64,000 nt of DNA from Rhodospirillaceae bacterium (GCA_002709075.1 PAPV01000004.1:168787-232786), one strand, 5' to 3'. Positions 1 to 10,182 are shown, counted from the first letter of the stretch. The notes: generated from the sequence alone by a model not told the origin. Numbers and translations: made by a program.

Positions 1-683
1 TCGCCAAATATCCCAGTACCAACTCTTATTTCTGTTGCACCCAGTCTAATTGCAGTCTCATAATCCGAGCTCATGCCCATACTTAATTTTTCGAGATCGT
101 TGCGTCTCGCACACTCTGCTAACAAACCAAAGTGCATTGCTGGTTCTTCATTCAGCGGGGGAATACACATTAATCCAGTTATCGGCAATTCCATGCTTCC
201 TCGGCACTGTGCAATAAAATTATCAATATTTGATGGTAATACCCCAGATTTTTGTGGCTCTTCTCCTGTGTTCACTTGAATAAATAAGTCTGGGCATTTT
301 CCACTTTTATCACGTTCCTTCGCCAAAGCCTTTGCGAGACGAGAGCGATCCAAGGTCTCAATTACATCAAAGATTGCAACTGCCTCTCGTACCTTGTTGG
401 TTTGCAATGAACCAATCATATGAAGAGAAAGGTCGGGAGCCTGGTCAATTATTTTTGGAAATTTAGAAAGGGCTTCCTGCACCTGATTTTCCCCGAATAA
501 TCGATGCCCTGCATCGATCAATACTTTTACTGAAGACCCCGCATGCCGTTTTGACACCGCAAGTAAATTAATATCATTGAAATCCCGTCCCGCATCCAGT
601 GCTGTATCCGCGAGAGTCTTCTTTACGTTAAGAAACCGATTAATTAGCTCGTTTTCCCACAATTTCTCTCTATTGTAGTTCAC
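1..683 (-). CDS. yggS: YggS/PROSC-family PLP homeostasis protein (3' end outside window)
   Basis: This gene is absent from the ORF track because it runs off the left edge. Reading the minus strand gives a GTG start at 683 behind a good AGGAG and an uninterrupted frame to base 1. The protein contains LLAVSKRH (the lysine that binds pyridoxal phosphate), LFGENQVQEA, HMIGSLQTNK and the C-terminal block MGMSSDYETAIRLGATEIRVGT, all signatures of the YggS/PipY/PROSC family. These are single-domain cytosolic PLP-binding proteins with an alanine-racemase-like fold. They balance free vitamin B6 and have no known enzymatic reaction. Only a few C-terminal residues should be missing. It is divergent from the cupin gene at 815. 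Confidence in the family is high. Confidence 0.93.
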   Translation of the reverse strand, partial: MNYNREKLWENELINRFLNVKKTLADTALDAGRDFNDINLLAVSKRHAGSSVKVLIDAGHRLFGENQVQEALSKFPKIIDQAPDLSLHMIGSLQTNKVREAVAIFDVIETLDRSRLAKALAKERDKSGKCPDLFIQVNTGEEPQKSGVLPSNIDNFIAQCRGSMELPITGLMCIPPLNEEPAMHFGLLAECARRNDLEKLSMGMSSDYETAIRLGATEIRVGTGIFG

Positions 684-814
684 TTTTTCTCCTAAGTCCG
701 AAGCGTTTTTTGTATATTAGAGTAGATAAAAATACTTGACATTTGGGCCGTTAGTAAGCCTTTACTGTTGTAAACTTTTTTTGAGGAAAATACAATTTAA
801 GAAGCAAGGTTGAA

Positions 815-1732
815 GTGAAGACAATTATAGACAACAAAACAATTATAGACGAATTCTATTCAGCACGCCAAGAGCGGAAGCCTTGGCTGGGAAAAGGTGT
901 TGTTGATAATATTAATACATTTTTTACAATCGAAGAATTTGAGGCGTTAATTAATCAAACAGGTATTTGGTCTCCTGACAAACTTCAAGCAGTTCTCGAT
1001 CATCAACCGATACCGCCTCAAAAACTATTCCAATCACAACAGGCTCCCTCAGGTCCCAAATATGAGATTAATACAGCTGTGCTTCAAGAAGCAATTGCTC
1101 GCGGAAGTTCATTAGTTTTAAATGATATTTGTGGCTTATCTGCCGGCGTAATGGAAATTCGAGAAGGTCTCGCAGATGTAACTGGTGGCAAAATTGATTG
1201 TAACTTGTATTTTTCTCAAAAAGATCATCAAGCGTTCCCTATTCACTATGATGTACACGATGTAATTGCTTTTCAGGTTGAAGGAACAAAGCATTGGCAA
1301 GTCTTTGAACAGGCTATCCAATACCCTATTAATCACCCAGCATTTAAAAATCGCAAGCAAATGAATCCTGAAGCCTCCAGACAATCACCATTACTTGATT
1401 TTGAATTTGAACCAGGTGACCTGGTCTACATTCCTTCAGGATATTTCCATCATGCTACAAGCCGCAAAGGCATTTCAATTCACCTCGCTTATGGTCTAAT
1501 AGAGATGATCGGAATAGATGTAATATCAATGGCTTTTGAAAAAGCTATGTTTGACCAATTTTTCCGAACACCAATAAGTGCTATCCTTAGAGAGAAAGAT
1601 CCGGTTGATTTTTATCTGAGAAAATGGTCCAGAAGACTTAAAGAGTTATCAAATGATAAAGATTTCAAAATACAAGTAGAAAAGAACCTAAATTCGTTTA
1701 GGTATAATGCGGATAAAATATCATTTAAATAA
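815..1732 (+). CDS. Cupin/JmjC-like (Cupin_4 type) Fe(II)/2-oxoglutarate oxygenase candidate
   Basis: A 305-residue protein with a GTG start after AAGG. It has the double-stranded beta-helix pattern of the ribosomal oxygenase/JmjC-like cupins. The metal-binding H-x-D is visible in IHYDVHD (H144, D146), followed by FQVEGTKHWQVFE and then FEPGDLVYIPSGYFHHATS, whose histidine near residue 213 would be the third ligand. In the family such enzymes hydroxylate ribosomal proteins or other substrates using Fe(II) and 2-oxoglutarate. The substrate cannot be read from the sequence, and it could act on a natural product or peptide instead. The gene stands alone between a divergent yggS and a convergent porin. 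A TTGACA at 736-741 may be its -35 element, though no good -10 follows. Confidence 0.72.
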   Translation: MKTIIDNKTIIDEFYSARQERKPWLGKGVVDNINTFFTIEEFEALINQTGIWSPDKLQAVLDHQPIPPQKLFQSQQAPSGPKYEINTAVLQEAIARGSSLVLNDICGLSAGVMEIREGLADVTGGKIDCNLYFSQKDHQAFPIHYDVHDVIAFQVEGTKHWQVFEQAIQYPINHPAFKNRKQMNPEASRQSPLLDFEFEPGDLVYIPSGYFHHATSRKGISIHLAYGLIEMIGIDVISMAFEKAMFDQFFRTPISAILREKDPVDFYLRKWSRRLKELSNDKDFKIQVEKNLNSFRYNADKISFK

Positions 1733-1760
1733 CTTATTCATATTATAAATGTAACAATTA

Positions 1761-1787
1761 AAAAGGGGGGGCAGATTGCCCCCCTTT
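1761..1787 (-). terminator. Rho-independent terminator between cupin gene and porin
   Basis: A G-tract and C-tract form a stem (AAAGGGGGG / CCCCCCTTT around a short CAGATTG loop). Read on the minus strand it ends in TTTTAA, so it best serves the porin gene, whose stop lies just upstream. It may also stop the convergent cupin transcript. Confidence 0.8.
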
Positions 1788-1809
1788 CCCTTCTGAAGAA
1801 CTATTGTTC

Positions 1810-2856
1810 TTAGAATTTTACTTTGAGACCAGCTGCTGCGCCGACGTCGTCAACGTTTGTTCCGGTATCATTATTAGTTTCTCTTCTGAAGACTGAAGCT
1901 GAAGCTGAAACACCGCCACCGAGGTTTCGCTCGATGCCGAGTGTAGCAACGTTTTCTTCAAGATCTGCATTGGATGTGCCAGTGTCTCTTTCACCTTTAC
2001 CATAGCCAACACTGACTTTGTGCATTTTGTCCATTTTATAGATAATGCCTGCGCCAATGAAGCTATCCTCTCGAGTTGCTGAAATATCTTCAGCAGCATA
2101 AGCGGTGGTGAATGTTACGGCACCAGAAGAAACTTTCAGACCTACGTTGTAGCCGTCTCGATCTGTTCCGCCACTCTCAACCTGAGAGTAACCTACACCG
2201 ACAGACATTGAAGTACTGCCCATTTTACCACTGTATTTAACAAGCGCGGAAATACCGTCTTGGATGCCAGAAGTTTCTGAGTCATCATAATCACTTGATG
2301 CGCCGTCAGAAGCGTCAGGAGTGTATGATACTGACATTTGCAGACCATTCATTTTTGGCGTCATGTAGGTAATATTCTGGGCGTCTCCCATTCCAAGGTC
2401 ATTGTCAGAATTGTTCAAAGAACCAGTTGCCGCAATCCAGTCACCTGCATCACTTTTGATAATGCCAACCGGGCCAACTACGCTTACACCACCAGCGCTT
2501 GCTGAAGCCACGTCATTGTTGCCCATTTGAATTTTTCCAAAACCACCAGACATGTACAGTGAGGTCTCATCAAATGCGTCAACACCGGAACCTGGATTAC
2601 CGTTACCAGCTTCCATTTCAAGCTTTCCGCCAACGGTAAGACCATTGTTCAGTTTTTGCTTGAAACTGAAATGAATTTCAGCGTCATGTTTAACGTCAAA
2701 GTTACTTACGGGGTTAGCGGTACCATCTGCACCAAAACCAAACCACTGCTCGTAATAACCACCGAGCTTTAATTTTGCGGCCGAAGCCGGAGCTGCTGCC
2801 ATGAGAGCAGCTGCTGAAACGAGCATTGTGCTCGCAAGAAGCTTAGAAGATTTCAT
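1810..2856 (-). CDS. Alphaproteobacterial outer-membrane porin
   Basis: The ORF track starts at 2988, but the convincing start is the internal ATG at 2856, preceded by AGAGGAAAACA. It opens a classical signal peptide (MKSSKLLASTMLVSAAALMAAAPASA, cleavage near residue 26). The mature protein of about 320 residues is rich in alternating polar/hydrophobic beta strands and glycine. It contains the porin pattern GKLEME...GGFGKIQMGNNDV and ends in an aromatic residue (GLKVKF), the usual BAM recognition end. It should form a trimeric 16-strand general diffusion porin; substrate selectivity is not predictable. It is a single-gene transcript with its own terminator. The 5' leader contains a small inverted repeat (GTGAT/ATCAC) at about 2877-2892. 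Confidence 0.88.
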   Translation of the reverse strand: MKSSKLLASTMLVSAAALMAAAPASAAKLKLGGYYEQWFGFGADGTANPVSNFDVKHDAEIHFSFKQKLNNGLTVGGKLEMEAGNGNPGSGVDAFDETSLYMSGGFGKIQMGNNDVASASAGGVSVVGPVGIIKSDAGDWIAATGSLNNSDNDLGMGDAQNITYMTPKMNGLQMSVSYTPDASDGASSDYDDSETSGIQDGISALVKYSGKMGSTSMSVGVGYSQVESGGTDRDGYNVGLKVSSGAVTFTTAYAAEDISATREDSFIGAGIIYKMDKMHKVSVGYGKGERDTGTSNADLEENVATLGIERNLGGGVSASASVFRRETNNDTGTNVDDVGAAAGLKVKF

Positions 2857-3101
2857 TGTTTTCCTCTTTTTGTAAACTGTGATGGAAATATCACTTCTTC
2901 TTAATCCCAGAAATCTAATGCTTTTGCAAACATAAAAAGAGGGTATTTGTTTTTTTGTTACACATGTGATCTTTTTGCAACACCTCACAACGTTTTTCGC
3001 GGAAAAAATAATGGGGAAATTGTAAAATTTTTATTAACTAGCCACGATACACCAAACACTATACTTTATAAAAGTATTGTTACAGTTAGGAGACCTTAAA
3101 G

Positions 3102-3650
3102 GTGGGTAGAGAATATAAAATCGGATTAGTGTGGCTTTCTGTGCTAGCTGGCTTAACGGGTTGTGCTGAAGTTAAAATGGAACAGGATTTCCCCATTAGG
3201 GAGCCTGGCAATCCTGGTAACATAATAACAACATCCGAGCTTAAAAAAATTGAAAAACGGGATGGTAAAGCTTTTGGGGATAATCTTGATTTTTTGTTTG
3301 GCGAGGATAAAAAGGCTGACCAAAAGGGTGGGTCATCAGTTGAAGTCAGCGCATATTTGTGGAGGGCCTCCTTAGATACTATTTCATTTATGCCTCTACT
3401 ATCTGCCGACCCATTTGGGGGGGTAATAATTACTGATTGGCATAGTCCACCCGAAACTCCAAACGAGCGTTTTAAATTGACTGTTTACATCCTTAGCCGG
3501 CAGCTTCGTGCCGATGGCATAAGGGTTTCTGTTTTTAGAGAACAGTTTAAAAACGGCACTTGGCATTCTGCAAAAACTACAAAAGGCGTGGGCGCCAAAC
3601 TGGAGAACAAAATTTTGATAAGAGCTCGTGAATTACGAATTAAATCATGA
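3102..3650 (+). CDS. DUF3576 lipoprotein
   Basis: A 182-residue protein starting at a GTG behind AGGAG. A short signal ends in a lipobox (LTGC, cysteine near residue 21), so it should be a lipoprotein. The core AYLWRASLDTISFMPLLSADPFGGVIITDW followed by NERFKLTVYILSRQLRADGIRVSVF matches DUF3576, a family of unknown function common in Alphaproteobacteria and typically sited directly before leuS, as here. No catalytic motif is apparent. It probably heads the leuS-lptE-holA transcription unit (48-bp gap to leuS), which suggests an envelope role linked with lptE, but that is inference. Confidence 0.85.
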   Translation: MGREYKIGLVWLSVLAGLTGCAEVKMEQDFPIREPGNPGNIITTSELKKIEKRDGKAFGDNLDFLFGEDKKADQKGGSSVEVSAYLWRASLDTISFMPLLSADPFGGVIITDWHSPPETPNERFKLTVYILSRQLRADGIRVSVFREQFKNGTWHSAKTTKGVGAKLENKILIRARELRIKS

Positions 3651-3698
3651 ACAACGAGATTAATCAGTTTCTTCCAGCCAAATTATAATATTAGATTC

Positions 3699-6278
3699 AT
3701 GACAAAAGATACAGATCAAATTCGCTACGCTCACAAGGATTCTGAGCCGCATTGGCAGCAACAATGGGAAATAAACCGGTGTTTTAAGGCGCAAGAAAAT
3801 ACCTCACATAAAAAATATTATGTTCTTGAAATGTTTCCATATCCATCTGGACGCATTCATATGGGACACGTTCGCAATTATACGATGGGCGATGTCGTCG
3901 CGAGATACAAAAGAGCTCAGGGTTTTAACGTGCTTCATCCAATGGGATGGGATGCATTCGGGATGCCAGCCGAAAATGCTGCGATGGAACAAAAAGTTCA
4001 CCCAGCCGACTGGACGTGGAAAAACATCGATACGATGCGCAAACAGCTCAAGAAAATGGGTTTGTCTATAGACTGGTCGAGAGAGATTGCAACCTGCGAC
4101 CCAAATTATTATAAGCATGAACAAGCAATGTTTTTGGCATTTTTGGAAGAAAACCTAGTCTACAGGCGAAAAAGTTGGGTTAATTGGGATCCAGTGGATA
4201 ATACTGTTCTAGCCAATGAACAAGTTATTGATGGACGTGGATGGCGCTCTGGTGCAAATATTGAAAGAAGGGAACTTTCGCAATGGTTCTTTCGGATTAC
4301 TAATTTCTCTGAAAATTTACTCGCTGGTTTAACCGATTTAAATCGTTGGCCATCTCGAGTGAAAACTATGCAAGAAAATTGGATAGGCCGATCTGAAGGG
4401 CTGAATATTAGATTTGAAATTGTGAATTATGATCAACAACTTGAAGTCTACACAACTAGGCCCGATACAATTTTTGGAGCAAGTTTTTTTGCTATAGCTG
4501 CCAACCATCCTATTGCTACAAAAGTTTCGAAGAACCTGCCCGAGTTAAAATCGTTTATCAAAAAATGCGGAAATTTAGGTACCAGTGAAGCAACGCTAGA
4601 ACAAACAAAAAAAGAAGGGTTTGATACTGGTCTTCTTGTTCGGCACCCATTTATTGAGGGTAAAACACTACCTCTTTATGTTGCAAATTTTGTACTAATG
4701 GACTACGGCACCGGAGCAATATTTGGCTGTCCAGCGCATGACCAAAGAGATCTGGACTTTGCTAAAGAGTATGGACTTGAGATTTTACCAGTCGTTTTGC
4801 CGCCAGGAGAGGATCCATCCAATTTTTCGATTAAGCGAGAGGCATATACAGGTTCTGGTAGTCACATAAACTCCGGGTTTTTAAACGGGCTTGATATTCC
4901 AAATGCAAAATTGGAAGTTACGAAACGCGCTGAAGAAAAGGGTTTTGGACAGCGAAAAGTATTGTATCGTTTGCGCGATTGGGGTATTTCTCGACAACGT
5001 TACTGGGGTTGTCCAATACCTATTGTGCATTGCAAGGACTGTGGAATAGTTCCAGTACCGCTGAATGACTTACCCGTTCGACTTCCAGAGGATGTGTCTT
5101 TTGAAACACAGGGAAACCCACTCGATGTCCATCCAAACTGGAAATATGTTGATTGTCCGGATTGTGGTGAGCCTGCCCATCGTGAAACAGACACAATGGA
5201 CACCTTTGTAAATTCCTCTTGGTATTTTGCACGTTTTTGCTCTCCAAATTCTAATTCGCCGGTAGATCAAATTGCTGCAGACTATTGGATGCCGGTGGAT
5301 CAGTATATTGGTGGAGTAGAGCATGCGATTCTTCATTTACTTTATTCAAGGTTTTTTACCCGCGCAATGAAGCAAGTAGGTTTAGCAAAACAAGATGAGC
5401 CATTTGAGGGACTTTTCACTCAAGGAATGGTTTGCCATGAAACGTATTATGCCGATGAAGGAATTTGGTTGTCCCCTAGCGAGGTTTTAAAATCAGCAGA
5501 TGGAGTAATCACTAGCCTAAAATCTGGAAGCCCTGTATCGATTGGCCGTTCAGAAAAGATGAGCAAATCCAAAAAGAACGTGGTTGATCCGGAAGAGATT
5601 ATAAATGTTTATGGTGCTGATACCGCCCGATGGTTCATGCTGTCTGATAGCCCACCCGATCGTGATCTCGAATGGAGTGAATCTGGAATAATTGGGGCTT
5701 GGCGTTTCATAAATCGCCTTTGGCGTTTGGCAAAAAACATTCCAGAAAACTCATTGACACCTGTAGAATATCCTGAAATCACTGAAACTACGGTTAAATT
5801 TCGCCAAGTTATACACAGAACCATTGATGAAGTCACAAGTGATTTTGACAAATTCCAATTTAACCGAGCCATCGCCAGAATTCATACTCTTGTAAATCAA
5901 CTTGAAAACTTTACTGAGTCCGGCCAATCAGCAAATGCCGCACGAAGTGAGGCTTTGAAATGTCTTATAATTTTGCTAAGTCCAATAACACCTCACCTAG
6001 CAGAAGAAATGTGGAACTTAGCAGGCATGAAGGGACTGGTAGCAAAACAAAAATGGCCAGTAGCTGATCCCACGCTATTAGTAAAAGACAAAATTACGCT
6101 GGCCGTTCAAGTACAAGGGAAGCTCAGAGGGACAATTGAGATTAGAAAGGATGCAGAACAAAAAGAGGTAGAAAGATATGCATTCGAGTTGGCAGCCGTA
6201 AATTCAGCGCTTAAAGATACCACGATCCGAAGAATTATTTACGTTCCAAACAAGGTTTTAAATATTGTACATTCATAA
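3699..6278 (+). CDS. leuS: Leucyl-tRNA synthetase
   Basis: An 859-residue class I aminoacyl-tRNA synthetase that charges tRNA-Leu in the cytosol. The HIGH-type motif is HMGH at residues 54-57 in [18 protein letters not shown]. The CP1 editing domain follows, with [10 protein letters not shown] and the [15 protein letters not shown] segment. The KMSKS loop is KMSKSKKN near residue 618, followed by [14 protein letters not shown] and a C-terminal anticodon-binding region. Length is normal for bacterial LeuRS. Its 3' end overlaps lptE by 14 bp, suggesting translational coupling. Confidence 0.98.
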   Translation: MTKDTDQIRYAHKDSEPHWQQQWEINRCFKAQENTSHKKYYVLEMFPYPSGRIHMGHVRNYTMGDVVARYKRAQGFNVLHPMGWDAFGMPAENAAMEQKVHPADWTWKNIDTMRKQLKKMGLSIDWSREIATCDPNYYKHEQAMFLAFLEENLVYRRKSWVNWDPVDNTVLANEQVIDGRGWRSGANIERRELSQWFFRITNFSENLLAGLTDLNRWPSRVKTMQENWIGRSEGLNIRFEIVNYDQQLEVYTTRPDTIFGASFFAIAANHPIATKVSKNLPELKSFIKKCGNLGTSEATLEQTKKEGFDTGLLVRHPFIEGKTLPLYVANFVLMDYGTGAIFGCPAHDQRDLDFAKEYGLEILPVVLPPGEDPSNFSIKREAYTGSGSHINSGFLNGLDIPNAKLEVTKRAEEKGFGQRKVLYRLRDWGISRQRYWGCPIPIVHCKDCGIVPVPLNDLPVRLPEDVSFETQGNPLDVHPNWKYVDCPDCGEPAHRETDTMDTFVNSSWYFARFCSPNSNSPVDQIAADYWMPVDQYIGGVEHAILHLLYSRFFTRAMKQVGLAKQDEPFEGLFTQGMVCHETYYADEGIWLSPSEVLKSADGVITSLKSGSPVSIGRSEKMSKSKKNVVDPEEIINVYGADTARWFMLSDSPPDRDLEWSESGIIGAWRFINRLWRLAKNIPENSLTPVEYPEITETTVKFRQVIHRTIDEVTSDFDKFQFNRAIARIHTLVNQLENFTESGQSANAARSEALKCLIILLSPITPHLAEEMWNLAGMKGLVAKQKWPVADPTLLVKDKITLAVQVQGKLRGTIEIRKDAEQKEVERYAFELAAVNSALKDTTIRRIIYVPNKVLNIVHS

Positions 6279-6810
6279 AATTAAAACCCGAGATTTTCAT
6301 ACTTTATTTTGTCTATTCTTAACAGTGTCCGCCGGGTGGTTCACTAACGGTTGTGGGTTTGTTCCAATTTATGGTGAGTCCGTTAAAGGCGATGCACGTT
6401 TGTTAAAAGTTGTAGAAATTAATCGCATAGATGATAGGATTGGTCAAAAACTACGAACACGCCTTCGGCATAAGTTCGGACAGTCAGGTCCGCCGAAAAA
6501 ACCACGCTGGGCCTTAACTGTATCACTCACAGAGTCAATTCGAGGACTAGCTGTACAACGGGACGCAACAACTACACGTCGAGAACTGGGAGTTACAGCA
6601 AAATTTACATTGGAGGAACTCACTTCTAAACGTCGAGGCCGCTTTCAAGGTGAAGCTATCTCAATAAATAGTTTTAACGAGATGAAATCTGAATATGCCA
6701 CTTTGAGTGCAGAAAATAATGCACGCACTCGTGCACTTCAGATTTTATCTGACGAAATTCGCTCACGTGTTATGTTGGCAATTCGAAATCCGACCTTTTT
6801 TGATAAATAG
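6265..6810 (+). CDS. lptE: LPS-assembly lipoprotein LptE
   Basis: A 181-residue lipoprotein beginning at a TTG inside the last codons of leuS, with AAGG upstream. A signal sequence ends at a lipobox (TNGC), followed directly by the family hallmark GFVPIYG. The rest matches alphaproteobacterial LptE: an [17 protein letters not shown] helix, beta strands and a C-terminal [17 protein letters not shown] helix. LptE plugs the LptD barrel and helps insert lipopolysaccharide into the outer leaflet. The leuS-lptE-holA order is widely conserved. The exact start is uncertain because only TTG is available nearby. Confidence 0.9.
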   Translation: MYIHKIKTRDFHTLFCLFLTVSAGWFTNGCGFVPIYGESVKGDARLLKVVEINRIDDRIGQKLRTRLRHKFGQSGPPKKPRWALTVSLTESIRGLAVQRDATTTRRELGVTAKFTLEELTSKRRGRFQGEAISINSFNEMKSEYATLSAENNARTRALQILSDEIRSRVMLAIRNPTFFDK

Positions 6811-6813
6811 TGA

Positions 6814-7848
6814 ATGAAAATGAAAATTGCAGCCAATCGATCAGAACAATTTATAAAATCAGATAAACTCGATGTTTCTGTTATTCTGGTTTATGGTCCC
6901 GATCAAGGGTTAATTCGTGAGCGTTGCGATAATCTTATAACTTCCTTTGTTGGAACACTAAATGACCCCTTTCAAAACATAGAGCTCACATCGGGTGAGT
7001 TAAAGGATGATGCCTCCAGACTATGTGATGAAGCGCTTGCATTTTCTATGACTGGCAATAAAAGGAGCGTGCATTTACGAAATGTGACCGATTCTCAGCT
7101 TCAAAAAATTAAACCCCTATTGGATCTTACTCTAAATAATACTTTAGTCATTTTAGAAAGTGGAGACCTTGGTCCCCGATCTAAATTACGCAACATGTTG
7201 GAGAGAGCAGATAATGGTGCGGCTCTTCCTTGCTACCAAGATGATCAAAATTCAATTGTATTAGTAATACGTGAAGCGTTAGCAGCAAGAAATATTACCA
7301 CAACACCTGATGCACTGTCATATCTTCAATCCCATTTGGGCGGAGATCGTCTTGTTACCCGTTCCGAACTCGAAAAACTAGCTCTTTTCAAAGGAGACAG
7401 CGGTGAGGTTACACTAACAGAGGCCCAACTTTGTATTGGGGACTCTACAAACGCCACACTGGATAATCTGGTTCAGTCAGCTACATCAGGTAACATTGAG
7501 AAGGCGATACCACTTTTAGATCGAGTGACACATGAGGGAGCCGGGGAGGTCACTATCATCCGAGCCTTTTCACGACACTTAACAAGGCTTCACCTTGTAA
7601 AGGGCCATGTGATTACAGGTGTAAGTATGGATAAAGCAATGAAGCTTCTTCGGCCTCCAGTCTTCTATAAGCAAACAAAAGGCTTTGAACAGCAAATAAA
7701 GCACTGGTCAGTAAAAATGTTGAATAAATGTCTAAGTTTTCTTTTGGAAGCAGAAATTCAGTGCAAATCAAGTGGAAAACCTTCTAGGTTAATTTGCCAA
7801 CAGACTGTTTTAAAAGTATGCGCGATAGGAGGAGCCTTTAAAAAATAG
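6814..7848 (+). CDS. holA: DNA polymerase III delta subunit
   Basis: A 344-residue clamp-loader subunit, three bases after lptE. It has the holA N-terminal pattern VILVYGPDQGLIRERCDNL, a degenerate AAA+ fold without a Walker A lysine. It also has LLDLTLNNTLVILESGDLGPRSKLRNMLE and the C-terminal collar region with LTRLHLV. Delta opens the beta sliding clamp in the gamma/tau complex. It ends the rightward operon and converges on parB (12 bp apart). Confidence 0.95.
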   Translation: MKMKIAANRSEQFIKSDKLDVSVILVYGPDQGLIRERCDNLITSFVGTLNDPFQNIELTSGELKDDASRLCDEALAFSMTGNKRSVHLRNVTDSQLQKIKPLLDLTLNNTLVILESGDLGPRSKLRNMLERADNGAALPCYQDDQNSIVLVIREALAARNITTTPDALSYLQSHLGGDRLVTRSELEKLALFKGDSGEVTLTEAQLCIGDSTNATLDNLVQSATSGNIEKAIPLLDRVTHEGAGEVTIIRAFSRHLTRLHLVKGHVITGVSMDKAMKLLRPPVFYKQTKGFEQQIKHWSVKMLNKCLSFLLEAEIQCKSSGKPSRLICQQTVLKVCAIGGAFKK

Positions 7849-7860
7849 GCCATAAATCCA

Positions 7861-8733
7861 TTAACGAAGACGTTCGATAACCTCATCAAGTTGTTCTAAC
7901 GTATCATACTCGATCGTTATATCACTCGTTTTGTTTCTAAAATTTATCTTAACCTTTAATCCAAGACTGTCACTTAGACTTTTTTCTAAAGCAATTGTAT
8001 CGAGGGATTTTTCGTTATTTTGTTTTTCTTTGTGGCTTGAGCGTTTTGGCCGTTTATCCGCAGCTAACGCTTCGGCTTGTCTTACAGATAAACCCTTGCG
8101 GATTATTTCTGTTGCCAGTTCTACCGCATTTTTATGCCCGACTAATGGTCTTGCATGCCCGGATGTTAATTTACCTTTTTCTATGAAAATTTTTACTTCC
8201 GCCGGCAGCGTCTCCAACCGCATGATGTTGCTAATGTAGGGTCGACTTTTTCCTATAACTTGAGCAAGTGTCTCCTGTGTATAGGAAAATTCCATTATAA
8301 GCCGCCTGTAACCAGAAGCCTCCTCTAAGGGATCAAGATCAGCCCGTTGGATATTTTCGACCAAAGCAGCCTCTAAGACCTCCTTGTCACTAAGATTTTT
8401 TACTAAAACCGGAACCTCATGCAAAAGAGCAATTTGCGCAGCACGCCATCTTCTCTCACCAGCGATTATTTCATAGGAATTTATTCCTTTAGTTCGGACC
8501 AGAATAGGTTGCAAAATTCCATGTTGAGAAATAGATTCGGAAAGAGACGCAATCTCACCTGGGTCAAAATGCTGCCGCGGCTGAAATTCGCCGGGAGACA
8601 GATACTCAATAGGAACAGTACTTATTTCACTAGCAGCTGGGTTAATATTACTGTTGGTCGAGATTGGATCTCCAAGAAGCGAGGACAATCCTCTACCCAA
8701 CTTCTTTGGTTTTGAATGCGCTGATTTCTTCAA
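7861..8733 (-). CDS. parB: Chromosome-partitioning protein ParB
   Basis: A 290-residue ParB/Spo0J protein. The N terminus KLGRGLSSLLGD is the short ParA-stimulating tail. The CTP-binding N domain carries the GERRWRAAQ box (residues 92-100), and the central helix-turn-helix (ETLAQVIGKSRPYISNIMRL) binds parS. A C-terminal dimerisation segment ends in LDEVIERLR. In the family ParB loads on parS as a CTP-dependent clamp and segregates origins with ParA. It overlaps parA by 4 bp. Two parS sites lie 1.4 and 3.4 kb upstream. Confidence 0.97.
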   Translation of the reverse strand: MKKSAHSKPKKLGRGLSSLLGDPISTNSNINPAASEISTVPIEYLSPGEFQPRQHFDPGEIASLSESISQHGILQPILVRTKGINSYEIIAGERRWRAAQIALLHEVPVLVKNLSDKEVLEAALVENIQRADLDPLEEASGYRRLIMEFSYTQETLAQVIGKSRPYISNIMRLETLPAEVKIFIEKGKLTSGHARPLVGHKNAVELATEIIRKGLSVRQAEALAADKRPKRSSHKEKQNNEKSLDTIALEKSLSDSLGLKVKINFRNKTSDITIEYDTLEQLDEVIERLR

Positions 8734-9518
8734 TCCAATTCCTCTTCTCTACGTAGTACTTCAGCTGCCAAATGAACGTAAGCTTGTGAACCCGGACAGT
8801 TAAAATCATATAATAAAACAGGCCTTCCGTGTGATGGGGCTTCCGACACTTTTACATTTCTCGGTATAACGGCCTTATAAACTGTTCGACCAAAATATTC
8901 TCGCACATCCTCTGATACAAGCGCACTGAGATTATTTCTTGAATCAAACATCGTAAGAACAATGCCCTGTAATTTTAAATTCGGATTAAATGTTTTCTTT
9001 ACTCGCTCAGCTGTTTTTACCAACTGGCTCAAGCCCTCAAGAGCTAAATACTCACACTGAAGAGGTACTAATATGCCTTGTGCAACCGTCAATGCATTAA
9101 GCGTGAGCAAACCAAGCGCTGGGGGACAATCTATTAATATGTAATCAAATTTGCATTTAGATTCTGCGAACGCTCTTTTTAAGCAATATTCGCGCCGCTT
9201 TGCACCAACCAGTTCTAATTCCGCACCCGACAAATCTGACGAAGCCGGCACTATAGAGAGATGCGGAATCTCGGTTTTCACGACCGCCGAGTGAAGGGAC
9301 TCATCACCAATCAATACTTCATAGCTACCAGCAGAAATATTTTTTCTCTCAATTCCCAACCCCGTAGAAGCATTGCCCTGCGGGTCTAAATCAAAAATTA
9401 ACACCTCACGACCTACAGCAGCCATTGCAGTAGATAAATTAATCGCCGTAGTTGTTTTGCCAACCCCACCTTTTTGATTGGCGACTGCTATAATCCGAGA
9501 ACACCTAGTTTTAGGCAT
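8730..9518 (-). CDS. parA: Chromosome-partitioning ATPase ParA
   Basis: A 262-residue ParA/Soj ATPase. The deviant Walker A is KGGVGKTT (residues 16-23), followed by LIFDLDPQGNASTGLG (Walker A') and YILIDCPPALGLLTLNAL (Walker B). It dimerises with ATP on nonspecific DNA and moves ParB-parS complexes. The start ATG is 3 bp after the rsmG stop, and its end overlaps parB, so the rsmG-parA-parB reading frames look translationally coupled. Confidence 0.98.
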   Translation of the reverse strand: MPKTRCSRIIAVANQKGGVGKTTTAINLSTAMAAVGREVLIFDLDPQGNASTGLGIERKNISAGSYEVLIGDESLHSAVVKTEIPHLSIVPASSDLSGAELELVGAKRREYCLKRAFAESKCKFDYILIDCPPALGLLTLNALTVAQGILVPLQCEYLALEGLSQLVKTAERVKKTFNPNLKLQGIVLTMFDSRNNLSALVSEDVREYFGRTVYKAVIPRNVKVSEAPSHGRPVLLYDFNCPGSQAYVHLAAEVLRREEELD

Positions 9519-9521
9519 ATG

Positions 9522-10163
9522 CTATTTAGCCAATTTCTTATCAAATCTGTAACGTGAGAAATTTTTTATATACACGATAATTCCTGTCTCATCGCTACGG
9601 CTTTTTATAAACGAAAAATCTATCTTCCAGCTTTTTAGCGCTTGCGTCAATTCTTCGTTTGCTCGACGTCCCTTTAAACAAAGAATTGACGGCTTATTAT
9701 CACCAGAGCAGTTACCAAAGCAATCGGCATATTCCAGTAATTTATCCAGCGACCCCAAGGCACGAACAGTAATCAAATCAGTCTTCCACGGTGATATATT
9801 TTCAATTCGACCCTGGTGAACCTTCACATGAGTTCCTGTCTGACGCGCAACTTCCCTGAGAAATTGTGTTTTTTTTTCAGATGACTCGATCAAATGAACT
9901 TTTGCTTTTGTCATGATTGCAAGAACCAACCCGGGAAATCCTGCACCGCTTCCAAAATCTGTAATAATTGGCGTTTTATTCGGAAATAGGGATATTAACT
10001 GTGCCGAATCATGAATGTGACGCCGCCAAACACTTGTTAAAGTTTTAGGACCAATTAAGTTAATAGCGCCCTGCCAACGTGTTAAAACTTCTACATATTT
10101 TTCTAGCCGATCCATTGTTTCACGTGAAACACTATAACACTTTTTAAATTCTTTCTTGTCCAA
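9522..10163 (-). CDS. rsmG: 16S rRNA (guanine527-N7)-methyltransferase RsmG (GidB)
   Basis: This enzyme uses S-adenosylmethionine to methylate G527 of 16S rRNA. The Rossmann motif I is IITDFGSGAGFPGLVLAI, preceded by WQGAINLIGPKTL and a RHIHDS block. The ORF track starts at 10193, inside mnmG. I prefer the TTG at 10163 because GGTGGGG sits 6 bases before it and the family alignment begins close to that point. An exact parS palindrome is embedded in the codons for SVSRETM near the N terminus. Length (213 residues) is typical. Confidence 0.93.
   Translation of the reverse strand: MDKKEFKKCYSVSRETMDRLEKYVEVLTRWQGAINLIGPKTLTSVWRRHIHDSAQLISLFPNKTPIITDFGSGAGFPGLVLAIMTKAKVHLIESSEKKTQFLREVARQTGTHVKVHQGRIENISPWKTDLITVRALGSLDKLLEYADCFGNCSGDNKPSILCLKGRRANEELTQALKSWKIDFSFIKSRSDETGIIVYIKNFSRYRFDKKLAK
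10116..10131. promoter_or_regulatory. parS centromere site 1 (exact consensus)
   Basis: TGTTTCACGTGAAACA is a perfect 16-bp palindrome identical to the bacterial parS consensus. It lies inside the rsmG coding sequence and encodes VSRET on the minus strand. It should be a ParB loading site. Confidence 0.95.
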
Positions 10164-10182
10164 GTTAAATCCCCACCTAAAT

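Noticed and set aside
1136-1384. 82-codon minus-strand ORF inside the cupin gene
   Set aside because: Shadow of the cupin frame, with no start signal and no domain.
5070-5336. Minus-strand ORFs inside leuS
   Set aside because: Antisense shadows of a clearly coding gene.
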